Of a DNA stretch of 64,000 bases, positions 26,541 through 35,142 are shown piece by piece; within the stretch, counting starts at the first letter, position 1; each line of letters opens with the position of its first letter. Origin of the DNA: Solirubrobacter sp963798325 (lineage in GTDB: Bacteria > Actinomycetota > Thermoleophilia > Solirubrobacterales > Solirubrobacteraceae); the NCBI GenBank assembly GCA_963798325.1, contig CAWCSS010000001.1, positions 1,612,001 through 1,676,000 of the forward strand, given 5' to 3'. The notes beneath the pieces are model-generated. The model was not told the DNA's origin. It did no database searches and saw nothing but the letters and a program-made list of their open reading frames with translations. A program made the position numbers and the translations under genes.

Positions 26541-27187
26541 TATGCGACCCTCCGCATCACACCCACCACGCGGCCAAGGACTTTGACCTCCCGCGAGCGG
26601 ATTGGCTCCAACGCGTCGTTCTCCGGCTGCAGGCGCACGTGATCGGCCTCCTTGAAGAAGCGCTTCACCGTCGCCTCCTCGCCCACCAGCGCGACGACGA
26701 TCTCACCGTCGGCGGCCGTGTCCTGTTGGCGGACGACCACCACGTCGTCCGGCAGGATGCCCGCCTTGATCATCGAGTCCCCGCGCACGCGCAGGAGGTA
26801 CTCGCCGTCCTCGCCGCCGGCGATCTCCGGGATCTGGACGTACTCCTCGATGTTCTCCTCGGCCAGCAACGGCTGACCCGCGGCGACATGCCCGACCAGC
26901 GGCAGTCCAGTCGGCAGAACCGCGGACTTCACCGCGTCCAGCGCCGACGTCGCCGTCGAAGCGGCCCGGTCCAGCAGTTCGATCGCGCGCGGCTTCGAAG
27001 GGTCCCGCCGCAGCAACCCGACCTTCTCCAGATTGGCTAGGTGTGCGTGCACCGTCGACGACGACGCGAGCCCCACCGCCTTGCCGATGTCGCGCACCGT
27101 GGGCGGGTAACCGTGACTCGCCGAGTAGCGCTTGATGAAGTCGAAGATCTCCTGCTGGCGCTTCGTCAGATCTTTCCCGATGTCCAT
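26540..27187 (-). CDS. lexA: SOS repressor LexA
   Basis: 215-residue repressor/autoprotease that blocks SOS genes until RecA filaments trigger its self-cleavage. The N-terminal winged helix is TKRQQEIFDFIKRYSASHG with the recognition helix SSSTVHAHLANLEKVGLLRR. The cleavage site Ala-Gly is in VGHVAAGQPLLAEE. The catalytic Ser is in LLRVRGDSMIKAGI and the Lys in VALVGEEATVKRFF. The frame is open to 27265, but the ATG at 27187 is chosen because it begins the conserved domain and has a GAGGAGGT ribosome binding site about 10 bases upstream. A LexA box at 27214-27227 gives autoregulation. Confidence 0.96.
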   Translation of the reverse strand: MDIGKDLTKRQQEIFDFIKRYSASHGYPPTVRDIGKAVGLASSSTVHAHLANLEKVGLLRRDPSKPRAIELLDRAASTATSALDAVKSAVLPTGLPLVGHVAAGQPLLAEENIEEYVQIPEIAGGEDGEYLLRVRGDSMIKAGILPDDVVVVRQQDTAADGEIVVALVGEEATVKRFFKEADHVRLQPENDALEPIRSREVKVLGRVVGVMRRVA

Positions 27188-27213
27188 GCGGTTCGGCACC
27201 TCCTCTACTCCGT

Positions 27214-27227
27214 CGAACATGTGTTCG
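27214..27227 (-). promoter_or_regulatory. LexA/SOS box of lexA
   Basis: Perfect 14-bp operator CGAACATGTGTTCG, 26 bases upstream of the lexA ATG. Its GAACATGTGTTC core is shared with the dnaE2 and imuB boxes. Confidence 0.93.
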
Positions 27228-27298
27228 CACAAGGTACCTACCCCGGCGGACGGACTCAACCCCAAGCGAATCGAGGGCTATACTGCGCCGTCGCCCTC

Positions 27299-27383
27299 GC
27301 GCCGATGGCGGAATTGGTAGACGCGCCAGGTTGAGGGCCTGGTCCGGGATAACCGGGTGGAGGTTCGAGTCCTCTTCGGCGCA
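27299..27383 (+). tRNA. tRNA-Leu (anticodon GAG)
   Basis: 85-nt class II tRNA. The acceptor stem GCGCCGA pairs perfectly with TCGGCGC, discriminator A, and CCA is not encoded. The D-arm is GCGGAATTGGTAGACGCG. The anticodon stem-loop is CCAGG-TTGAGGG-CCTGG with anticodon GAG (reads CUC). There is a long variable arm around CCGGGATAACCGGG. The T-arm is GGAGG-TTCGAGT-CCTCT. A -10-like TATACT lies at 27279-27284. Confidence 0.96.
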
Positions 27384-27387
27384 CTGC

Positions 27388-27413
27388 AAAAGACCCGCAA
27401 ACGCGGGTCTTTT
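27388..27413 (+). terminator. Rho-independent terminator after tRNA-Leu
   Basis: AAAAGACCCGC / GCGGGTCTTTT with loop AAAC, followed by GTTTTCC. It is a perfect 11-bp stem with A/T flanks, a textbook terminator. Confidence 0.92.
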
Positions 27414-27708
27414 GTTTTCCTGTAGGTTGCCCCAGACGGACCAGACTGGCTCATTTCAGCCGTTTTCAGCCGTTTTCAAACCGGACGCCGGACGCAACGA
27501 AACGGCGCCACGCCGTCGATTGCTCCCGCGAAGGGAGACTGGACAGCCTGGCGCGTCTTCGACGCATGGCGAGAGCCAGGAGTTGGACGGCGTCGCTGCC
27601 CACGCCGAACTCCGAGCCCACGACACGGGCGGACCCGCACACACGGCGGACGGGTTCGTCTATCGACCCGCGAGGGAGCCATCTCGGCCGCCACCGTCAC
27701 ACGCGATC

Positions 27709-27990
27709 CTAGGTCGCCGACGTCGAACTGCGACCGTCGTGCGCGGCGACGACGTACACCGCATCGTCCTCGACAGCGTGCACGTAGAGCAAGATCAACC
27801 ACGGCCACGGCCCGATCAAGAACCGGACACCCTCCCACCGCCCGGCCAGCGCACGGCCGGCGAGCGGGAAACGCTCGAGGATCCGCAGTGAACGCTGCAC
27901 CCGCGGCAACGTCGAGGCCGGCAACCCGAGCACGTCGATCAACTCGCGAAGATCCTCTACCGCGCGCGGCGTGACGCTCACGCGCGCCAT
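27709..27990 (-). CDS. RelE/ParE-family toxin
   Basis: 93-residue protein with the RelE/ParE fold: the start VSVTPRAVEDLRELIDVLG, then LRILERFPLAGRALAGRW, and strands VRFLIGPWPWLILLYVHA and DDAVYVVAAHDGRS. Such toxins either cut mRNA on the ribosome or block DNA gyrase. The charged catalytic residues of RelE are not obvious, so the subtype stays open. It starts 3 bases after the antitoxin stop, the usual type II arrangement. The stretch 27414-27708 upstream on the plus strand holds no gene; it shows only a short TTTTCAGCCG direct repeat. Confidence 0.8.
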   Translation of the reverse strand: MARVSVTPRAVEDLRELIDVLGLPASTLPRVQRSLRILERFPLAGRALAGRWEGVRFLIGPWPWLILLYVHAVEDDAVYVVAAHDGRSSTSAT

Positions 27991-27993
27991 CGC

Positions 27994-28242
27994 CTACGCC
28001 AACTGGTCGAGCGGGATACCTTCGCCGCGACGCGCTTGCGCGATGCCTTCCCGTGTGCGCTCATGCGCACCCGGGATCGTGTCCAGCAACGCGACGATGT
28101 GCTCGGCATCCGGATCGGCACGATCGAGCGCGGTTGACAGCAACGACTTCGCCAACGTGCCTTCCTGCACATGCATCCGCTCCGCCAAGCTCGAGAGCTT
28201 GGCTGCGTACTCATCGTCAAGAGAGACGTTGATACGAGCCAC
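27994..28242 (-). CDS. ribbon-helix-helix antitoxin
   Basis: 82-residue antitoxin paired with the RelE/ParE-like toxin. The start is set at the GTG at 28242, because VARINVSLDDEYAAKLSSLA is the typical beta-strand plus helix of a ribbon-helix-helix DNA-binding domain; an upstream in-frame start at 28284 would overlap the operator. The C-terminal half (HERTREGIAQARRGEGIPL) is the likely toxin-binding tail. The protein should neutralise the toxin and repress the operon through the palindrome just upstream. Confidence 0.82.
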   Translation of the reverse strand: MARINVSLDDEYAAKLSSLAERMHVQEGTLAKSLLSTALDRADPDAEHIVALLDTIPGAHERTREGIAQARRGEGIPLDQLA

Positions 28243-28252
28243 ACGCGAAGCG

Positions 28253-28277
28253 TACACAGAACGGCACGTCCTGTGTA
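28253..28277 (-). promoter_or_regulatory. palindromic operator of the toxin-antitoxin operon
   Basis: TACACAGAAC-GGCAC-GTCCTGTGTA is a 25-bp palindrome with 10-bp arms and one mismatch, ending 10 bases before the antitoxin GTG. It is the expected binding site for the ribbon-helix-helix antitoxin. Confidence 0.75.
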
Positions 28278-28393
28278 GCTGCACGCCAGGCGCAAATGCA
28301 CGCCGCGTTGGTCAGGCGCGACCGCCGTGAGGTTCGGAGGGCCGGCGGGTGCCGGGGAGGAGGAGTGTCTGCCGGTGGCTTCTTGTACCGCTG

Positions 28394-29143
28394 TCAGCCT
28401 TCCTCGCTCGCGGCTTCGCCCTGCTGCTTGTTGAAGCCGCACCGGAATGTCTCGGGCGCCGAGACGGGCTTGGATCCGGCGAAGCCGCCCCGGTCGTGGT
28501 TGTCGTAGACGGTCACGTACTGCAACGACTGGGGGTACGGGTTGGCCGGCAGCGGCACTGGATCCGGCTCCCCGGCCTTCGGATCACCGCGCGAGCCCTC
28601 GCTGACGCCCTCCGACCCGGCCGCGCTGGAGCCCGCCTGGACGGTCACGAGCGTCGCCGACATCTCGCGCCGGTCCTTGAGGCCGTCGGTGGCGTCGACG
28701 TCGGGCGATGAGCTGCCCGCGATGTCATCGATGGTTGAGGCGAGCTTGACGCGGTCGGCGGCGCCGATCAGCTGCGCGGCCGTGGGCAGGAACCCGCCCG
28801 CGTTCACGCACGCCTTGGACGCGTAGGCATAGTCGTTCTTGCCGATGTCCTCGTTGGGTAGCGGGTACGGCGCGGCCTGTAGGCACCAGGTCCCGAGGTC
28901 GACGGACTGTGGGTTGCAGGTCATCGTCAGGTCCTTGGCGGTTTTGCCTCCGAGGCGGTCGGCGTTCTTGGCGCTCGCGACCTTCGGGATCGCTTTGGCA
29001 GGAAACCTGCCTTTCTTGTCGAGTTTGAGGATCGCGTGCGGTCTCGGCTTCGAGACGATCAGGTCCTTGGCCGCGCCGGCGACCCCCGTCGTGGACAGGA
29101 CGAGGCTGAGCAGCGCGATCGCGAGGGCGACTCGGGCCATCAT
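28394..29143 (-). CDS. small secreted protein of unknown function, last gene of the surface operon
   Basis: 249 residues. A signal peptide is evident (MMARVALAIALLSLVLSTTG, cut after VAGAA). The middle has two Cys (LTMTCNPQS and GTWCLQAAPYPLPN), then a lectin/FGE-like phrase ASKACVNAGGFLPTAAQLIG, and the end has ETFRCGFNKQQG. The resemblance to C-type-lectin or formylglycine-enzyme-like folds is weak. A stretch SATLVTVQAGSSAAG echoes STVVTVQAGSVQRPC in the upstream 1462-residue protein. Its ATG overlaps the stop of that gene (ATGA), so the two are coupled. The role is unknown; it is probably a partner of the preceding surface protein. Confidence 0.75.
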   Translation of the reverse strand: MMARVALAIALLSLVLSTTGVAGAAKDLIVSKPRPHAILKLDKKGRFPAKAIPKVASAKNADRLGGKTAKDLTMTCNPQSVDLGTWCLQAAPYPLPNEDIGKNDYAYASKACVNAGGFLPTAAQLIGAADRVKLASTIDDIAGSSSPDVDATDGLKDRREMSATLVTVQAGSSAAGSEGVSEGSRGDPKAGEPDPVPLPANPYPQSLQYVTVYDNHDRGGFAGSKPVSAPETFRCGFNKQQGEAASEEG

Positions 29144-32100
29144 GGGCGACGCCTCCTGTGGGGCAGGGTCGAGGGAACGTGGACGGCGGCCGCGGCGAGG
29201 CCGCGTTCGCGCCGCTTGAGGCCGAGACGCAGGGATGCCCCCGCGAAGGCGGCGATCATGACTAGGCCGTAGAGATAGATCGAGACGGGCGCATGGTCCT
29301 GGTAGCGGTAGGCCACGGCAGCCTGTGAGGACTCCGGCGCCGCCTCCTCCTCGCGCTTCTCCTGATGCACGCGGATGACCGCGCCACCGGGTGGGATCGG
29401 ACGGGCGAACGCGCTCGCCGGTGGCGGCGGGGCGGCGGGCGGCGTGGTGTTCGCGGTGTTGCGGGTGGGCGGGAGTGGCTCGTCGACGGCGGGCGGCGGG
29501 GTGGGGAGCGGCGGCTGCGGCGTGCGCGGCCGCGTGCGCGGGCGGGCCTTGGCGACCTTCGGCTCCGGCGTCGGCGGAGCCTTGGGCAGGACGATCGGCA
29601 ACGGCCCACCGGCCGGCGCCGGGGCGGGCGCGGGCGGTGCCGCGGACCCGGGAGCGGCGGCCGCGGGCTTGAAGCGCGCGGGATCGAGCGGGCGCGTACC
29701 GCACGGGCGCTGGACCGAGCCCGCCTGGACCGTGACCACGGTGCTGTACGCGAGCCCGCCCGTCTTGACCGTGACTGTCGTCTTGCCCGCGTTGAACGGG
29801 CACAGCAGACTTGAGCGATGGTCGGTGACGACCTTGTCGTCGGCGCCGATCAGCGGCTTGCGCAGGTTGGTCGAGTTCGGGTCCTGCGCAACGAAGTCGG
29901 CGATGTCGGGGTCGCTTGAGGTGAACTCGTACTCGGGCGTGATCCGCGTCGCGCAGGTCGGTCCGGCGCACGGCTGGGCGGGGAGCGTCGTGTACGGGTC
30001 GCTGCCCGGTGGCTGCGGGTCGCCGCCGCCGACCGCCGCGCCCCACCGGTCTCCCCCGGCCGGCCGGCGCCCGAGGCCCTGGAAGAGCGACGGGCGCGAC
30101 CGGCGCAGCAGCGTGCCGTCGACCGCCTGCAGGCTGAGTTCGGAGACGATCGGCACGAGCCGGACCTGGACCGGCGCGCGGTTGGTCACAGGGTCGCGCT
30201 TCGCCGTGTCGATCTCCGCGAGCAGGATGCCCGCGTCGCCGAAGACGGCATCGGGACCGCTGCTCGTGTTGGCCAGCGCGGAGCGGTAGCCGAGCGTGCC
30301 CGTGCCAAACGCGGGAATGGTCGCCGACGCGCCGCTGGGGATCGGGTAGATCCGGTTCTCCTCGGGGCGCTCGAAGAAGTACGCGGACGCGCCGTTGTCG
30401 ACCAGCAGCTTCGCGGTCTCGTCGGCGTCGGTGGCGACGTTCAGGCTCGGCTGGAAGCGCGAGTTGAGATCGCGGCTGCCGACGACGATCGCGGGGATCT
30501 GCCTCGCGCGCGCGTCCTGCAGCATCGCCGTGAGCCACGGCGTCTGCGGCTCGGGCGGGTTCTGATGCGGATCGGACGCGACGAGCGAGCCGCTCGAGTT
30601 GTCGATCACGATGACCCGCACCGTGCCGCCGAGCCCGGCGCTGTCGAACGCGTAGTGAGTGCGGGCGCCGGGAGCGGCGGGCGTGTCGCCGAGCAGCGGC
30701 GAGATCCCGGGCGCGGCGGGCGAGGACCCGAACGGCGCGGGCGCCGCCGCGAACGCCGCGCCGAAGACCGCCGCGACGCCGCCGGCCGAGGCGGGCACGG
30801 GCGTGGGCGTGGCCTGCGCGGCGCGCGCGAGAGCGGACGCGCGGGCGGCAACCGTGTCGGCGGTGCCGCCCGCGCTGGTGGGGGGAGATGAGTCGGCGGC
30901 CGCAGCGCGCGCGGTGCGCGCGTCGGCGCGGTCGCCGGGCGCCGGCGCGGTGAGTGGGCCGGCGGGGTCGCCGGAGGAGGGCGCGGCCGGCGACGCCGTG
31001 GGCGTCGCGGACGCCGTGGCGGTCGCCGTTGCCGTCGCGGTTGGCGTCGCCGTCACCGCGGCTGTGTCGGACGCCGAGGGCGCCGCGTACGCGCCTCCCA
31101 GCAGCGACGCGAACCGCGTTGCCTCGGGGAGCGTCATGGGCGTGTCCGCCGGGAGGCGGCCGCCCGTGTAGATCAAGGCTCGAGGGCCGCTCGGTGAGGT
31201 AGACAGGTTGCCTGCCAGTGTCGTGGCCACGCGGAGTGTCGTGTCCGGGCCGATCGACTGGTCGCGGAGGTCGTTGCAGTCGCTCTCGCACTGGGCGTGG
31301 CCGGCGATCGCGAAGCGGGCGACGCCGGCGGTCAGGTCGACGCCGGTGTGGGTGACGGCCGGCGGCGGTGCGGGCTGGGCGCCGGTCGCGTAGCGGAACG
31401 CCGCCGCCGTCTGGACGCGGCTGCGGTCGAGCGAGCCCTGGGAGGAGCGGTTGCCGTTGCCACGGCCGGCGGCGTCGGACTCGCCGGACCAACCGCCGAG
31501 GGCCCAGCCCTCGCCGGCGCCGTCGATCAGCAGCGCGGCGATCGGGTCGGACTTCAACGGTCGGTCGGCGCTGGAGCCGGCGTAGGCGGTGCGCTGCTCG
31601 TCGCGCCAGCCATCCTCCGTCTCCCGAACGAGGTAGCCGTCGCCGGCCAGCGGGAACGGCGGCACCAGCGGCGGCGGCGCGTCCGGGCCGGTCTCGGGCA
31701 GCGCGTCCGGCACCGGGTACGGCAACTGGGGCTGGACCGCAGCCAGCGCTCGCACCGCGTCGCCGGCGCGGAACGCCGCCAGCGCGACCGGCGTGACGCC
31801 GAGCAGCGGCTGCGCGGCCAGCCGCCACGGAGCGCCGGGCGAGTCGCGTTCGACGATGACGTTCGGCCCACCGGCGACGGCGCCGCCGTCCGGCAGCCCG
31901 GCGACGACGGTGAAGCGCGGCTTGTCCGCGCCCGGGAACAGCTGTCGGACGCCCTCGTCGACGTGCCACTCGGCCCCGTCGTTGACCAACAGGTCGTCGC
32001 CCGCGGCCACCAGCGCCTGCGCGCCCGCGAACGCGATGCTCGTCAGGTGCCGCGCGGCGAATCCCTCCGGCAGCACGTCCTGCGTCCAGGTCTTGTCGTA

Positions 32101-33528
32101 GCGCAGCAGCACGCCCTCCTTGCCGACCGCGAACCCGCGCAGCGGATCTCCCGGCTGGAAGGCGACGCCCATCAGGTTGCCCTCGAAGCCGATCGGCGCG
32201 GCGGGGTCCTTCTCCCACAGCCCGGTCTCGGCTCGCCACAGCCACATCGCGCCGAGGTCGCCGACCGCGTGGGCGCGCCCCGGCTCGGGCCAGGCGACCC
32301 CGCGCAGCAACGGCTTCGAGACCGCCCCGCTGGACGACAGCAGGAACTCCCGCGTCCATCCCGTGCCCGCGGCGTAGCGCAGCACGGTGCCCTCCTGGCC
32401 GACGGCCAGCGCCGCCGAATCCAGCGCACCCACCGGCTGCCCGGGCGCGGCGACGGCGGCGGTCAACGGCGCCCGCGCGGCGACCGGCCAGCCGAGCAGG
32501 CGGTCGGGTCGCGGGCCGGTGCCGACCTGCACCGGGCCTTCGAGCCAGCCGTGGTCGGGCGAGGAGAACGCCGCGCTCGGGCGGAATGATCCGCCGCCGC
32601 CCGGCATCCGCTCGAAGGCGACGCCGTGGCGGATCAGGTAGGTGCCGCGGTTGTCCTCGTCGGTGCCGCCCGGCGGCAATGGGTTCGACACGACCCGCCC
32701 GCCGCCCGCGAACCCGAAGGACCGATACCCCTGCGTCCGTGAGAACCGCGCGCCGAACGGGTGGTCGCAGCCCGCGACGTCGCACCACGACGTGAGCGTC
32801 CCGTCGGTGGCGAGGAAGAAGGTGGCGTCGGTCGCGCCGGCCAGCGCCGCGTCGATCCACACGCCGTCGGGCGTCGCCGTCAGCGGCTGCGCGGACGCGG
32901 GCAGCGGCAAGACATCCACCGGCAGGTCCAGCGCCCTCGGCTTCCACTCGCCGTCCTCGCGGTGGAAGAGCCGCAACTCGCTCGCGTCGGAGCCAAGCAG
33001 CCACTCGCCGTCGATCGCGACGATCCGGTCGACCGCGACCGGCTCCCGTGTCCAGGCGCCGCCGAAGTACGACAGGACCTCACCGCCGGCCGCGAGCAAC
33101 GCGCGCAGCTTGCCGTTCTCCTCGATCGCCGCGTCGATGACTTGGCCGGACACCGGCACGGGCGGTGCCGCTTGGAACGCCCCGCCCGGCTCGCGGACGA
33201 GCACGGCCCCGCGCGTGACCAGGAGGCCGCCGCCGCCCGGGGTGATCCGCGGCGATGAGCGGTTGGGCTCCTGCGCGTCCACCGTCTCAGCCACCTGCCA
33301 GCCCGTGGCGTCCGTGTAGCGCAGGAACGCCAGGCGCCCGCCGAGCTCGGGCGGGAGTACGCGGTAGGCCCACGTCTCGGCCCCGGCGGTGCCCATCATC
33401 ACCGTCTGCGAATCGGCGGTGCCGAGCATCGGCTGCGCGAGCACGACGGCCGTGCCCTGTGCACCCGCCCGCGAACTCAGGGCCCAGGCCACCAGCGGCG
33501 GCACCAGCAACAACCACATCCAGCGCAC
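29140..33528 (-). CDS. very large secreted, C-terminally anchored protein of unknown function
   Basis: 1462 residues. Signal peptide MRWMWLLLVPPLVAWALSSR. Residues about 30-650 contain repeated short Trp/Gly motifs of the BNR/YCF48 propeller style (ARAHAVGDLGAMWLWRAET-like, RGFAVGKEGVLLRYDKTW). Then comes a Thr/Ala-rich linker (TATPTATATATATASATPT), a segment with loose similarity to calcineurin-type phosphoesterases (WLTAMLQDARARQIPAIVVG), an Ig-like part (TTVTVKTGGLAYSTVVTVQA), a long Pro-rich linker and one C-terminal membrane helix (YLYGLVMIAAFAGASL) followed by Arg/Lys. It starts 3 bases after the previous stop and overlaps the next gene. It is likely an extracellular sensor, enzyme or scaffold; no activity can be assigned. 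Confidence 0.75.
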   Translation of the reverse strand: MRWMWLLLVPPLVAWALSSRAGAQGTAVVLAQPMLGTADSQTVMMGTAGAETWAYRVLPPELGGRLAFLRYTDATGWQVAETVDAQEPNRSSPRITPGGGGLLVTRGAVLVREPGGAFQAAPPVPVSGQVIDAAIEENGKLRALLAAGGEVLSYFGGAWTREPVAVDRIVAIDGEWLLGSDASELRLFHREDGEWKPRALDLPVDVLPLPASAQPLTATPDGVWIDAALAGATDATFFLATDGTLTSWCDVAGCDHPFGARFSRTQGYRSFGFAGGGRVVSNPLPPGGTDEDNRGTYLIRHGVAFERMPGGGGSFRPSAAFSSPDHGWLEGPVQVGTGPRPDRLLGWPVAARAPLTAAVAAPGQPVGALDSAALAVGQEGTVLRYAAGTGWTREFLLSSSGAVSKPLLRGVAWPEPGRAHAVGDLGAMWLWRAETGLWEKDPAAPIGFEGNLMGVAFQPGDPLRGFAVGKEGVLLRYDKTWTQDVLPEGFAARHLTSIAFAGAQALVAAGDDLLVNDGAEWHVDEGVRQLFPGADKPRFTVVAGLPDGGAVAGGPNVIVERDSPGAPWRLAAQPLLGVTPVALAAFRAGDAVRALAAVQPQLPYPVPDALPETGPDAPPPLVPPFPLAGDGYLVRETEDGWRDEQRTAYAGSSADRPLKSDPIAALLIDGAGEGWALGGWSGESDAAGRGNGNRSSQGSLDRSRVQTAAAFRYATGAQPAPPPAVTHTGVDLTAGVARFAIAGHAQCESDCNDLRDQSIGPDTTLRVATTLAGNLSTSPSGPRALIYTGGRLPADTPMTLPEATRFASLLGGAYAAPSASDTAAVTATPTATATATATASATPTASPAAPSSGDPAGPLTAPAPGDRADARTARAAAADSSPPTSAGGTADTVAARASALARAAQATPTPVPASAGGVAAVFGAAFAAAPAPFGSSPAAPGISPLLGDTPAAPGARTHYAFDSAGLGGTVRVIVIDNSSGSLVASDPHQNPPEPQTPWLTAMLQDARARQIPAIVVGSRDLNSRFQPSLNVATDADETAKLLVDNGASAYFFERPEENRIYPIPSGASATIPAFGTGTLGYRSALANTSSGPDAVFGDAGILLAEIDTAKRDPVTNRAPVQVRLVPIVSELSLQAVDGTLLRRSRPSLFQGLGRRPAGGDRWGAAVGGGDPQPPGSDPYTTLPAQPCAGPTCATRITPEYEFTSSDPDIADFVAQDPNSTNLRKPLIGADDKVVTDHRSSLLCPFNAGKTTVTVKTGGLAYSTVVTVQAGSVQRPCGTRPLDPARFKPAAAAPGSAAPPAPAPAPAGGPLPIVLPKAPPTPEPKVAKARPRTRPRTPQPPLPTPPPAVDEPLPPTRNTANTTPPAAPPPPASAFARPIPPGGAVIRVHQEKREEEAAPESSQAAVAYRYQDHAPVSIYLYGLVMIAAFAGASLRLGLKRRERGLAAAAVHVPSTLPHRRRRP

Positions 33529-33531
33529 GTC

Positions 33532-35142
33532 TCACCCGTCCGTGGTCACGACGGTGTCGTCGCCGCCGTCAGGCGCCAGCTGCGACTCGTCGATCGTCAA
33601 TTCCTTGGTCTTGAACCGCAGCGACGTCGGCCACTGCTTGCGCGAGAGCTTCAGCTTGAGCGTGTGCCTCCCGGGCTTGAGCGTGCGGTTCGCGGTCTTC
33701 GCGACCACGCGTCCGCGCCGCCGCGCGACGAGCTGCACCTTGGCCTTGCGGGTCACGCGAAAGCTCAGCGACAGCACGAGCGTCTTGGACAGCGAAGGCC
33801 TGCGGACCCCGGTGATCAGCGCCTTGAGCTGCTTGGGCTCGGGCGCCTCGACCGTCGTCGTCTCAACCGCGACCGGCGGCGGCGCGAACAGCTGCGAGTC
33901 GTCGGCGGGCGCGCTGTCGGGCACGAACTGCTCGGCGGCCTCGTTCGGGCGCGTGGTGATCGTCCCGGCGAACGCCGGGTCGACCGGCAGCGCGGTCCCG
34001 TCGGTGTAGTGGAAGAGCCACCCCGCATTGGTGACCAGCCAGCCCTCAGTGGCCGACGTGAACGCGACCCGCGCAGCGGCGCCGCGTCCGGAGCCCGACA
34101 GCGGCAACGCGGTCACGTCGACCGCGCCGGACGGATCGAGCCGCGCAACCAGCGCCTTCGCGTTCGTGCGCCCGCGATCGGCGAATGGAACCAGCGCGGC
34201 CCACGCCCCGCCGGGCACGGCGGCAACGTCCTCGAAGCGATCGGCCACGCCGTATGTCCCGCTCAGCTCCAGCTCGCGGAACGGCCCGCCGCCCTCGGAC
34301 ACGGCCGCGACCGGCGCGTGCGCGGTGACGCCACCGGCGCTCACGCCCGGCCCGGACGCCGCCCCGCCACCGACGGCCCACACCGTCGAGTCAGAGCCGT
34401 CCAACGCGAGCACCTCCGCGCCGGAGGAGACCACGAACGGATCGTCGGTGAACACGCCCCCGTTGAGCCGTCGCAGAAGCAACGGCTCGGTCTCCAGCGG
34501 AGGCGGATCCGGCGCGTGATCGTCCCCCGCGCGCGGCCCGAGCACCGACGACTCGACGTAGCCGGACCCGGACGCCTCGATGTCCGACACGCCGCGGCCG
34601 GAGCCCGCGTTGTAGACCGTCCGCAGGGCCGTCCCGTCCCAGTGCAGATGGAACGCGCCCACGCGCGTGCCAGTGGGATCGCGCGAGCCGATCCCGCCGA
34701 ACCAGCAGTCCTCGGCGGACAGGCACGCGCCCGCGTTCATCTGCCGGTACGGGTCGGCGGACGTGTCCGCGGTCGAGTAGGACGCCGCGACCGCGCCGTC
34801 CTTGAAGTGGCACAACCCGGTCCCCGACCCCTGCCGCGGCCGCGACGGCTCCGAGATCGTCCAGAACTCGGTCGGCCCCGCCCAGACGATCCGCATCGTG
34901 TCGCCCGGCCCGCCACAGACGGTCGCCAAGGTGTGCCACGACGCGCCGTCCCACGCGAGGATCCCGCGCGGCACGACCGAATTGCCCTCGACGCCCAGCA
35001 GGCCACGGTTGGGTGCCCAGAAGGTCAGTGACCCAGGCGCGCCCAGCGCCACCTGGAACGGCGCGCCCGCCGGCGGCGCCGGTTGCTCGAGCCGCCAACC
35101 CGGAACCGCCGCCACCGCCGCGGCAAGAGCGAGTGCCTTCAC
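33532..35142 (-). CDS. secreted propeller-like protein of unknown function
   Basis: 536 residues from a GTG that overlaps the stop of the FtsH-like gene. A short hydrophobic N-terminus (MKALALAAAVAAVPGW) suggests export. The body has repeats of W-x-x-DG type (ILAWDGASWHTLATVCGGPG, AFHLHWDGTALRTVYNAG, EGWLVTNAGWLFHYTDGT), as in beta-propellers. The C-terminal 100 residues form a Lys/Arg-rich beta-sandwich (RVTRKAKVQLVARRRGRVV, RTLKPGRHTLKLKLSRKQ), a tail also seen in other secreted proteins of this window. It may act with the 1462-residue protein encoded 3 bases downstream. Function unknown. Confidence 0.75.
   Translation of the reverse strand: MKALALAAAVAAVPGWRLEQPAPPAGAPFQVALGAPGSLTFWAPNRGLLGVEGNSVVPRGILAWDGASWHTLATVCGGPGDTMRIVWAGPTEFWTISEPSRPRQGSGTGLCHFKDGAVAASYSTADTSADPYRQMNAGACLSAEDCWFGGIGSRDPTGTRVGAFHLHWDGTALRTVYNAGSGRGVSDIEASGSGYVESSVLGPRAGDDHAPDPPPLETEPLLLRRLNGGVFTDDPFVVSSGAEVLALDGSDSTVWAVGGGAASGPGVSAGGVTAHAPVAAVSEGGGPFRELELSGTYGVADRFEDVAAVPGGAWAALVPFADRGRTNAKALVARLDPSGAVDVTALPLSGSGRGAAARVAFTSATEGWLVTNAGWLFHYTDGTALPVDPAFAGTITTRPNEAAEQFVPDSAPADDSQLFAPPPVAVETTTVEAPEPKQLKALITGVRRPSLSKTLVLSLSFRVTRKAKVQLVARRRGRVVAKTANRTLKPGRHTLKLKLSRKQWPTSLRFKTKELTIDESQLAPDGGDDTVVTTDG

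Noticed and set aside
27384..27700. Attachment site or integrated element next to tRNA-Leu
   Set aside because: No integrase, no duplicate of the tRNA 3' end and no mobile-element genes were seen; only a short TTTTCAGCCG direct repeat.
28394..33004. A 1536-codon open frame on the minus strand as one gene
   Set aside because: Only its last 249 codons look like protein (with their own signal peptide and start). The rest is an Arg-rich shadow of the 1462-residue gene in another frame.
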